64,000 bases of DNA from Trametes villosa (Eukaryota > Basidiomycota > Agaricomycetes > Polyporales > Polyporaceae): positions 1 through 64,000 of the forward strand of contig PUDQ02000009.1 of the NCBI GenBank assembly GCA_002964805.2. Direction: 5' to 3'. The notes under the pieces are model-generated. The model made no database searches. It saw only the letters and a program-made list of their open reading frames with translations, and was not told where the DNA came from. Position numbers and translations under genes: made by a program. This document shows, piece after piece, positions 54,855-64,000 of this stretch. Every line of letters begins with the position of its first letter. Position 1 is the first letter of the stretch.

Positions 54855-56689
54855 CTAGTGCTCGCACATGTTAAACTCGATCTCGAAGACCTCCTCGTTG
54901 TGCTGCATCACGAAACTCGCTCGCTCCTCCATCAGCTTCGCGCGATGCTCCTCCGCCTCCGCGCGCGTCATGCTCCCCGACGTCGCATACTCGGCCACCA
55001 TGTCGAACAGCTCAACAGGCAGGTCCTGCATCGCCGGCACCCGCAGCATCTCCGCCACAGGCCATTCCGCCTGCTGCGGGGGCACGTCGGTCGTCGAGTG
55101 GATCTTCACGAACGGGTCGACCAGGAAGAAGCACAGGATCTTCCTGTACCCGGGCTTCGTCGCGTCCGCGAGCTCGAACGCGTCGACGTGGTGCTGGTAC
55201 ACGTTCGGGAACGCGATGCACTTGTCCTCCTCCGCGACGACGTGCCCGAGCTCCTGGTTCAGGACGTCGCCGCCGCCGAAGCCGTACGCGGTGTAGTACC
55301 CCTTGTCGTCGCTCTGCTCGTACGGCATGTACACGCCGTTGTCCTCGCCGTCGCCGACGACGGTGCGGAAGTCGAGGCGCGACTGCGTGATGTTCTCGCA
55401 CGCGTAGTAGTAGAGGCCCGTCGCGACGATCTTCTCGTTCGCCATGCCCTCGACGTGCCACGACCCGCCCTCGTACTTCGGTTTCTCCGGGGTGAGCACG
55501 ATGTTCGCGAGCTTCACGATCACCTGCACCGTGCGTCCGCCGAGCTTGAGCTCGATGCGGCCCTCGCGGCTGGGAGGAGAGAAGGGCGCGGGATCCGGGA
55601 TGTGCGGCCACCGCGATTCGCGATCCCACTTCTCGTAGGGGTCCTCCGAGTCAGGCGCCAGGATATCATCCTCCTCGTCCTCCTTCATCTCCGGAACCTC
55701 TGCGTACCACATGGCCGGATCGACGTCAACGGCCAGCGGCGGCTCCCGGCTGAGTGTGTCCGAGAGTACGCGCTCGAACAGGGGCACGAAGCGCGCGAGG
55801 ATGGAGGAGATCGCGGGGTACAGCGCGCGATGCTGGATGGGGTGCAGGTTGTTGATGTAGGAGAGCGCCTTCACGCCTCCGTCCGCGGCGACCGAGAAGT
55901 CGGTCGGGAGCCACTGGTACACGTCGGAGATGGCGTAAGAATCGTAGTCGTCGAGGTCCGGCCGCTGAGATTTGTACTCCTCCTCGCTGAGGACGTGCAC
56001 GGGGTTTGCGGTCGCGGTAGCACCGGGCGTGCGGACATGGGAGCGGCCGACGACGAGGCAGTAGAGCGAGGGGTGTACGAGATCCAGGACCTGCTTGTCA
56101 GATCCGGGGTGCCAGTCCTTCTGGTCGTCCGGGACGGACTCGAGGGCGGACGCGCCCGAGATGAAGTCGGCCTTGAGCTCCGCGGGTACCAAGCTCCGGG
56201 ACTCGTAGACCTTCGGAATGGTGGTCGCCTATAGGGTCATCGTTCAGCACAAGGCCACAATGAACCAAGGAGGACCAATCTCACGAAGATACCCGTCTCC
56301 GGGTCGCGCTGCCCCGCCTCGTACTTCAGCTCCTCGAACACATAGTCGAGCTGCTTCTCCGTGATCACGTCGCGCGGCCACTTCTTCTCCCCGCGCCCGT
56401 ACTCGAGCCTTTCCTCGCCGCCCCAGAACTTCTCGACCATGGCGCGGTCCTGCTCGACCATCTCCGCGCGCCACTTCGTGACGAGCTCCGCGTCGTGGAC
56501 CTTCGTCCACCAGTCCGGCTTCGCGCGGATCTCGCCCGAGAAACGGCGCATGCGCAGCTCGACGAGCGTGATCGGGTCGCGCTTGTGGAACTCGAACGGC
56601 GAGGGGAACTCGGCAGGAGGCGGGGCAGCCTTGGCCTGTTCTTCAGCCAAGGCGGCCCGGGCCTCGCGGATGAGCTTTGTGCGGGCCAT
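54855..56689 (-). CDS. DUF4246 protein, copy 2 (possible 2OG-Fe(II) oxygenase)
   Basis: Exons 56689-56285 and 56228-54855 (56-nt phase-0 intron) give 592 aa. It shares the intron position and full length with the gene at 15 kb. The N-terminus has an Ala/Glu-rich helix, then ITLVELRMRRFSGEIRAKPD. WHVEGMANEKIV (about 55446-55463) and VYQHHVDAFEL with GYRKILCFFLVDP (about 55130-55205) keep the proposed HxE, His and Arg residues. The insert EDEEDD near 55670 is specific to this copy. Reaction and substrate are unknown. Confidence 0.92.
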
Positions 56690-57488
56690 GGTGGTCGTCT
56701 AGGGAGGGGGTGAGAGGGAGAACTGCTGTAGCTCTTGATCGACGCGCCTGCTTTATATACGTTCGCGCGCGATGGCTGACTCGTGGTCGGAATGAAGCTG
56801 GGGAGATATGTATTGATCGGTGCCTGATCCGCGCGCCTCCCACGTTGGGCGGGCCCGACGCGCGCCCTATTACCTAAAAAGGGTAAATCCCGCCGCGGCG
56901 GTGAGAGCAAACGGTGACTCGCCCGACGTATGGCGGTCATGCGCCACACCCCAGTGCCTATCAACGACTCATACCTCCGATATCAAGTCGGAGTGACTCA
57001 TCAGAAGCAGATGGTACTGCCTGGCCGCCGCCGCGAGGCGCACCATGTTCAGGTTCTCGCGGTTGGGTTACGGCGCACAAGGCAACACGGCGTCATGAGA
57101 CGCTATCGTCGACATGTACGGCGCGGGCACCTTTGTTAAGATCAGACCGCAGCGCCTCGCCGACGAGGGGCTCCATGACTACTAAGAAGTCGCCCGACGC
57201 GAGCTCCTGAGAACCCAGGAGGTTCCCCGCCGCGACCCACAGCAGAATTCCAGGAGGGGTGTGAATCCCGAATCCAGGCCCGTTGTTGCGCAAGCGATAG
57301 GAAGAGATCACGACGAGTACGGCGCAGAAAGTCGACTCAAGCATAGTAGAGAGTGGCGGTACCGCCGGGTATACTGGGAGCAGGATATGCCGGTGTGCGA
57401 GCTACAAGCTTGAAGCGACGCACACCGGCTTGGATAGGCAACAATTACGCAAGAAGATATCGTGAACGGAACTGACTCGTCTCCAGCC
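56690..57488. other. No recognisable gene
   Basis: Promoter region of DUF4246 copy 2 on the left, with nothing certain on the right. Confidence 0.4.
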
Positions 57489-59733
57489 CTAAATGGTGAC
57501 GGTGAGCTCAGGCTGCTGCTCGCTCACAGGTGGTGATAGCTCGGGCTTCTCGGCGCCGGCCCCATCGGTGGTACGGGTGGTCTCTGAGATAGTGCTGATG
57601 GTAGGCTACGAGAGACATATCAGGCAAAAGATTGCGTGTCTTGGGAGCAAGCACGACGTACCAGACGCACGTTCCAGACCATAGACCGCTCCGTATCAGC
57701 GTCAGCGCGCCCACGCGAGGCTACGTTGCAGGTCGACAGATCGTCGAGGAACTTGTTCCCGATGGATTTGCGGGAGTTGACGCTGACACGGTGATTGTAC
57801 GCCGAGGTTAATTGGGGGCGAGGGGTGAGGAGGGAGGGAGGGACTCACACAGCGAGAACAGAGCTGGCATAGACTGGGAAGGCGGTTAGCTCGGGATAGG
57901 AGGTAGTCAGCACGTGAAGAACTCGGCGTACGTTTCGCGCTGATGATGCTGATTCCCGCATAGATCAGGTTTCCCGGGAGGATGATCGCCTGGGTAGACG
58001 ATACGAGATGAGCCGCTGCTTGAACCGTGAACGGAGAGGATCGCTAGCTCACGAAGACGAAGACGAGAGTGCTGAACACGCTGGCATACAAAGCTTGGGT
58101 AAGCCGAGACTCGTGCCACAACCCCCGGCATTTCGCACGTACCTAGTCAAAAGGCCTGTTTCGGACAGTATTATTGACGCGGCTGTTTGTAGCACTAGTA
58201 GATTGTCACTTACCGGTGTTGATGGTATACTTGGTCAGAATATCAAGAACCGTGTTTGAACTGCATCGAGACGTGTTAGAATCGATTCTCCCGGGTGCCC
58301 ACTGAGCACTTGTACCGTTTCGACCCAATGCGGCTGCGCTGGAACAGGAAGACCAGAGCGCCCGTCAGGATGAAGTCGCTCGATACGGCGAATCCATAGG
58401 CGACGGACACCATCCACTGAAGAATGGGTCAGTTCAGAATAGGTTGCGATATAAGAAACTTCGGAGATGCGTACGCCAAACTGGTGTTGGAAGTCGGATA
58501 TATTATGGATACTCGTGAACCTGCGGGATCCACAATGTCAGCATCCTGTCAAACGGTGCGCCGGACGAACTTACGCTTTCGCGGTAGCAACTACGCGGCG
58601 TTGATGGCGGTGACGATCAGCAGCGTACTGGAAAGGATGCTCGAGTAGGAGACGTACCCATTGCGACCCCTATCCACGGTCAACGAGAGCTCAGCAACTC
58701 TGCCAGGGCGCTATTTTGAAGAAGGGTGGGGTGCACATACAGAGCCCCGTGGTCATGGTTGCTAGCTGCAACCCACAACTCGTGAGATATATGCGCGGCG
58801 AGTGGTGAGTATGAGACGCACCGCGGGTACCGCAAGCCACCGGTAGTGCCCCGGCGCGACTGTTGGTGATTAGCCAGGCATCTACCCAGGACTGGGGCGT
58901 GTACACACAGTGATACACGCGGTGTGCGTAGAACCTGTCCAACGCGTGCCCATGGCCGATCAGTCAAACGAATCCATCGAAGAAGCAATCACAACATACA
59001 GTTGGCAGGTGTAGGTAGTCAAGCTCTAGGAGGCCACAAGTAAGCCCGCGAGCGGCGCGTCTATACCGCATACGAGGCCTACCGTGACTAGGATGTTGAG
59101 CTGGTTGAACATTAGTGTGATCGTCGTTCCGGAGCTCGTGAACTCGACACGTACTCGTACAGTCCTGGTAGATAGTTCAACACGCTTACGAGAGGAGGTG
59201 AGGAGGACTCAGAACGCACCAGTGAGCGGCTAGAAGGCCGACGGTATTGAATGCTTCTATGATGCAGTAGTGGTAGCTGGCGAGGCGGTGAGGTGAATAG
59301 CGGTAACAATTGATAGACCGAAACATACCTCACTACGATCCAAAGCGCGCTGTGAAAGGTCTCGAGTGCCCTTGTTATCGAGTTAGAATAGCACACAGAG
59401 AATGACAACTAAGGACAGACAAGATGACCGCGATCTGAAAATTCTCTTCAGCGTAAAATCGCGACCTACGAGGAGTCGAAGAGCTGGATGAAGCAAGACA
59501 TACGAAGATCTTGAGTCCGAGCCTGTCGTCTGTGTATACTGCATAGTACTTGTAGGCTTGATATAGGGTGAGGCCGTAGAGCCTAGTCCGGTCGAAGTTA
59601 GCGTCAATACTACACGCCCTAGAATACCGAATGGATGTACATACATCATACCCACTAACATTCCAACGAGGACCGCGCCGAAAGTGATGTCGAGGGAAGG
59701 GAGAGTCGTTGAAGGAGCGACGGATGGGGGCAT
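57489..59733 (-). CDS. DUF6534-family membrane protein, second copy
   Basis: Same family and intron pattern as the gene at 9.7-11.8 kb. Landmarks on the minus strand are LDITFGAVLVGM (start 59733), LYGLTLYQAYKYYAVYTDD (about 59560), WMVSVAYGFAVSSDFILTGA (about 58400), VLDILTKYTINT (about 58240), FSTLVFVF (about 58060), AIILPGNLIYAGISIISAK (about 57970), YASSVLAV then NSRKSIGNKFLDDL (about 57750), and a Thr/Glu-rich cytosolic end PTISTISETT to the stop at 57489. Exons between 58.5 and 59.3 kb were not all resolved. It is probably functional. Confidence 0.7.
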
Positions 59734-60286
59734 GGTGTAACGAGAGAGTGTAAGACTTAGGAGGGAGATGTCAGCTAATCGAGCGAGCCTCCTTTTCTAA
59801 CTCTTAGAGCCTTCTGGACATGGGGAGCTGCGGCGGAAAGCCCCTTGCCGGCGCATCAGCAAATGCCGGAAGTGCTCGCGCGCGCGCGCAAGCCAATACA
59901 ATCGTGCCAAGCGCGACCAAGAGTGCCCGTCTCTCGCATGCGCGCGCATCGAGATGACGCTCGTTTGCAATCGCGACAATCTCTCAGGCAGCGCGCGCCG
60001 GCGTGCGCAAGCCCAGCGTTCGAATGTAGTACTCGGAGAGGATTGCCAGGCTCGCGTGCTCAGACGACTTGTGCTGCGAATGCAAGCGGCCATGGAGAGG
60101 GAAGCTAGCATAGCAGGCACCTGATCGTTTGGGACGGAAGCACTCGGGACGTAGCTCGGTGATGGTTCGAAGGACACAAGATATTATTGGCGCGTAACTA
60201 AGCCAGGCACAGGAGACGGTATGTATGCACAAACAAGAAAGACATACATGGAAGGGTGAGAGGGTAGATGCAGCGGCGTGATTGGG

Positions 60287-62348
60287 TCAAGGAGGGGGAG
60301 CGGCCTCGGGCTCAGTACTAGCGGGAGGGGTGGCAGTAGTAGAAGGGCCGGCAGCGGCTGAAGATGACTCCGCAGTGGGGGTGGTCGAGCCCGAGGTCGC
60401 GGGGACCCCAGAAGGAGCCATGGCGGTAGCGCTACGTGCAGCGAGGCGTGCAGCGCGCTGACGGGCGAGAACATCACTCTGCCGAGCAGAGGCAGGGCGC
60501 CGGGCGTTGGTAACACCGGGCGTGTTGATGCTCTTGCCATAGACGGCACTGTAACAGTCGTTAGCTGTTACTATTTGCGCGGAATAGTCCAGGTCTGCCT
60601 CACCTGTTCCACCAGATAAGAGTATCCCGGACCCACTCGTCGTCAGCTGCAGGGCTCTTGAACAGACTAACGAGGTCGTCAAAGAAGTCTTGTGACTTGA
60701 ACGGGCCGTCGACAGGGTCCCATGACGAGGCTGAGGAAAGCACACTGCGAATCTGATATACATTGGCAAGTCAGCGACGCGGAGGCATGAATAACATGAA
60801 CCTTACAAGGACAGCTATATACGCCAGAGTCTCGGGGGTGACGTGCTCGAGCTTGTAAATCTGAGAGATGCACCCCCTCCCGCAGCTCTTCTTACCCGGG
60901 GGCTTGTTGACGGAGCTGGGGCTAGTCAGGACATGGCGGTAGCCCTGCAGGACAGCGGTCAGCAAGGCAGTACTGCAGAGGACAATGACGTACCTTCAGT
61001 AGGAGGTCGCCACGACAGAGCCCGAGATCGACGTTGTCTCTGTCAAACTCGCACTCGCCGTCGTCGATGTACATGTAGCTGGGGTAGTCGTGGTGATCAA
61101 TGATGATGTCACCGCTGATGACGCTGTCAGAGAACCTAGTAGCTAGTCAGTACGTCGCAAGGAAGAAGGCCTAGGATCATACGAACAGTTGGGGTTCATC
61201 ATCGAACTCGTCACGGTTGACCCGGGGGACCAGGAGTCGGGCGGTCCACGCCGAGTACCATCCATACCAGTCCTTGTTCTTGCGTTGGTTGTTGTTGGGC
61301 GGTGCGATGACGGCGAGACTGGGGGTGATCGTTGCGGGCTCGACGTAGTCCGCAAGCGACTTCTTGAGGCTATTGAGGTCTGTCGCGCGGGCCTGTCGCG
61401 CATGAGTATCAAGCTGAAGTGTAGCCTCATGAGTACGGTGTTTCTACTAGTACGCACGAGGGAGCACTTACGAAAGCACCGAGTGTGAATGTATCATGGG
61501 CACGCCCCACCATCAGGGGCACCACCTCTTCTAGGAATGGTAGGCGTTCTTGAAGCCATGCGAAGACCTGCACGTAGGATCTTTCCTTCGCTAGACGCTT
61601 GCGCTGCTCGGGCGAGAGCCTAGAATAAAATTGTAAGAGCGAGTACGGGAATGTGCATGATGGGAACCACTTACGTGTCCTCGGGGATCTGCCAACGAAC
61701 AGGTACACCACCGTACCACGCCATTCCAACGGTCACAACGGCACCCATGTCTAGGAATGGGCCGTGGACGCGTGGAATCAGGCGACCCAGCTTGGAGAGC
61801 TGGCCAGCCGGCGTTGACTTGTCCCTAGTGTTACTACATCAGCGCCGCATACTGAATTGACGTAGCCTGCATAATCCAGAGGGCACTTACCTGATCGACC
61901 ACTTGTCAGTCTTCGTTGAGCGCAGGGTTGCAAAGAGTTTCCTATAAAACTCCTGATCAACCGCCTGACCCTCGGCATCGGCGTCGAGATCCTCGGTGAT
62001 CTCTTGCTCTTCTTCAGGCTGCAGCTCCTCAGGACTACCACCGCGCGGGAGAGAGGAATGCCCACCGATCCCGCCGGTTGGGTTGGGTGCGGGATGACGC
62101 GGACGCGGACTGCGGCTACGGCTGCGCACGCGAGCCTGCTGCTCGGTGCGTCGACGGATGCGCTCTTCGAGCTCACGGGTTTCGCGCTCACGTTCTTCAC
62201 GCTGGCGAAGAAGTGCTTCGAGTTCCCGGTCGCATTCGTCCGGTGGACTTGACGAGCGACTAAGACAGACACAGACTACGTGAGCACGAATGCGCATACT
62301 AGCGGTGGCAACCACTACTTACCGTCTGGGAGCACGGCGTGTGGACAT
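60287..62348 (-). CDS. DUF6698-like protein, about ten exons
   Basis: A 26-nt first exon (62348-62323) joins 62259-61891, then further exons contain MGAVVTVGMAWYGGVPVRW (about 61750), LSPEQRKRLAKERSYVQVF (about 61620), LNSLKKSLADYVEPATITPS (about 61370), HHDYPSYMYIDDGECEFD (about 61090), GRGCISQIYKLEHVTPETLA (about 60870), SQDFFDDLVSLF (about 60690) and WWNSAVYGKS (about 60600 joined to 60550). The stop is at 60287. The N-terminus is an RER-rich helix and Ser/Arg region, the C-terminus low-complexity Ala/Thr/Pro. The layout resembles the Agaricomycete DUF6698 family, which is highly multicopy and often near transposons. One intron has a weak GTTCGT donor. Confidence 0.6.
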
Positions 62349-62967
62349 TTGAGGCCCGAGCGTTTGTGAAGAAAGCAAGAGTGGCTGGGGGTGGTGATAG
62401 AGGCGGGAGGTGAAAGCGGGCGCAAGAAGTCTGAGTGCACCAGGTCCTGCGGGGGCTGCATTTTGTGTGGGGCTCAAGAGCGACCCACGGGCATTTGTTG
62501 CGAAGTGGATACGGCCGGCCTTTCGAGAACTTTGTTTCGAAAGCTGGCCAGGGGCCTTATTGGGCAGCCTGGCATTTGCGTGCCTCTGTGGCGCAGGTCA
62601 GGGCAAGTGCATGCGACTATCGCGTAGGTCAGCGGAGGCCTGGAAAACATGATCCTGGCGGAGGACGACTAACATGGGGGCACTGCATATCAAAGCAACA
62701 CAATATTTGAGTGTGTATGCAGACTATTGGGGTCATTGGCGTTCGGCGGATGGTGGGTAGGGAGTCGTAGTACCGAACGTCGAGTCGAAGCAGTCGTTGA
62801 TCGACGATGGCGCGCACACAACTATCACGTGATCATCTCACGGCCAAGCTCGAACTCGAAGCAGCGCCAATATCTTGTCTCCTTCCTGCCTCGCACTGTG
62901 ATGCACCGAGCCCGTTATGAGGCTCTGGTACTCCCTCATCATCACATTATACATCATCTTGTTAACC
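62349..62967. other. Divergent region between DUF6698-like and transposase genes
   Basis: 619 bp separate two head-to-head genes, so both promoters must be here. Pol II elements are not obvious. No terminal inverted repeat was detected in this gap. Confidence 0.5.
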
Positions 62968-64000
62968 ATGCCTGAATGCCCTGGCTGCAACCTCTCGTTC
63001 AAATCCCTTCAGAGTCATCAGCCTTCTTGCCAAGCGGCTGTAACTCTACTGCGCTGCGGTCCTGCCGACAAGAAACGACGCCGCGAAGAGGATGAAGCCC
63101 GCCGCGAAAAGCAGCGCCGTCTGGATGATGAAGCTGCCAGAGTGGCTTTAGAGGCTGCGCGTGCTGCTGAAGCCGAACGCGAGCGGCGCCAGGTTAGCCC
63201 CAGTCTATAACGCACGAGATCCCTTGCTGAGCTCAAGTTAAATCTGCCGCACCTTAGCGTGAGGCGGACGCTCTAGCACCGGTGTTTGTAGAGTCATTCA
63301 GCCGTGCAGGTCGACCCCGACGGGCTCCTAAGCGGCTTCAGGATATGCTGCCCACGTCGCTTGCCGGCTTACCTGGACATATACCTCGCCCACCCGCTCC
63401 TCCCGCTCCTCCTCCTTCCCAAGTGAACTCACGCCCGCATACACCCTCCCTTGCACCGGATGATCTACCCGAACCTCCCCCTCCCCCTCCACCACCGCTC
63501 CCCTCATCTATCGACAGCCAAACAAACCGCTTTGGCGTGTTCCGTCGTTACATGTCGCTTCCTCAACGCGACCCCGAGGATGGCCTAACAATTGATGCGT
63601 TCACTGACGTGCGGACTCATATCCGGCGCGCACCCCTGGCAAACACCTCCCCGCTTCGCTCGTTCGGCAGCCAAGCCCTTGCGGCTGTTAAGTCCAAGGC
63701 GGAAGCGGTATTCGCGCCATTCGCGAACATCACAGTGTTCCGGCTGATGCACTGGACCTATAGCGGGTCGTCTTTGAAAACTCCACGTGAGATGAACCGC
63801 CTCATCCGTGATGTCTTCCTGGCTCCTGAGTTTCGTCTGGAACATCTTGGCGACTTCGACGCGGAGAAGGAGAGCGAGCGGTTGATGAAGCACACTGAGA
63901 CGGAGGGAGCCTTCAACGCTGCAGATGGCTGGCGCGAGGGGAAGGTCAAGATACGCCTCCCAAAGGAGCGCCACCGTCACAAGAGCGAGGACGATGCGCC
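62968..64000 (+). CDS. Plavaka-like (CMC/CACTA-related) transposase, N-terminal part
   Basis: Exon 1 (62968-63192) and exon 2 (63258 to the window end) join in phase 0 and remain open. It begins with a zinc-finger-like motif (MPECPGCNLSFKSLQSHQPSC). A charged helix and a Pro-rich linker follow, then the Plavaka-type block: TNRFGVFRRYMSLPQRDPED, FANITVFRLMHWTYSGS, MNRLIRDVFLAPEFRLEHLG and GAFNAADGWREGKVKIRLP. Such proteins catalyse cut-and-paste transposition in basidiomycetes. The catalytic DDE core would lie beyond the window. No defect is visible so far. Confidence 0.82.

Noticed and set aside
54858..56234. 458-codon plus-strand frame opposite DUF4246 copy 2
   Set aside because: It is the antisense shadow of the conserved DUF4246 exon, rich in Arg, Val and His from GC bias. 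A similar shadow exists at 14966-15520.

Overview
The window looks like a gene-family-rich, transposon-rich stretch of an Agaricomycete (mushroom-type basidiomycete) chromosome. The grounds are intron size and structure (GT..AG introns, most 50-75 nt), fungus-specific families (DUF4246, DUF6534, UstYa/DUF3328, fungal seven-helix orphan proteins, F-box/LRR), and basidiomycete mobile elements (a chromodomain Ty3/gypsy element and a Plavaka-type transposase). All gene models were spliced by hand; no database was searched.

Left part (1-9.4 kb) is mobile DNA. A Ty3/gypsy chromovirus, cut by the window start, has gag, a -1 frameshifted pol, an unidentified third ORF, a polypurine tract and a 3' LTR. 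Next is a gag-only LTR element on the minus strand. One of its LTRs is split by a 1.4-kb DNA element with 26-bp terminal inverted repeats and a 7-bp target duplication.

9.7-20.5 kb: a many-exon DUF6534 membrane protein gene, a DUF4246 C-terminal relic, an intact DUF4246 gene and an F-box/LRR gene. The last two lie between two inverted copies of a 0.9-1.3-kb dispersed repeat that occurs four times in the window.

21-54 kb is the most unusual part: repeated, mirrored and decayed copies of one set of genes. They are a beta-lactamase-fold serine hydrolase (3 intact copies, 2 broken), a 342-aa seven-helix protein (2 intact, 1 fragment), a membrane-anchored secreted protein resembling But2 C-terminal domains (1 intact, 1 relic), UstYa-type proteins (2 with intact motifs, 2 decayed), and a family of very short signal-peptide proteins with one intron after coding nucleotide 61 (4 open, 2 relics). 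The blocks 23.3-28.1 kb and 32.0-39.0 kb carry the same gene series in mirror order around the two UstYa genes. UstYa enzymes usually modify ribosomal or other peptides, so their co-expansion with short secreted peptides makes this locus a candidate, unproven peptide-modification cluster. A hAT-like non-autonomous element has split one UstYa copy.

Right part (54.8-64 kb): a second intact DUF4246 gene, a second DUF6534 gene, a ten-exon gene resembling DUF6698, and, divergent from it, a Plavaka-like transposase that runs off the window end. No tRNA, rRNA, CRISPR or bacterial-type feature was seen.
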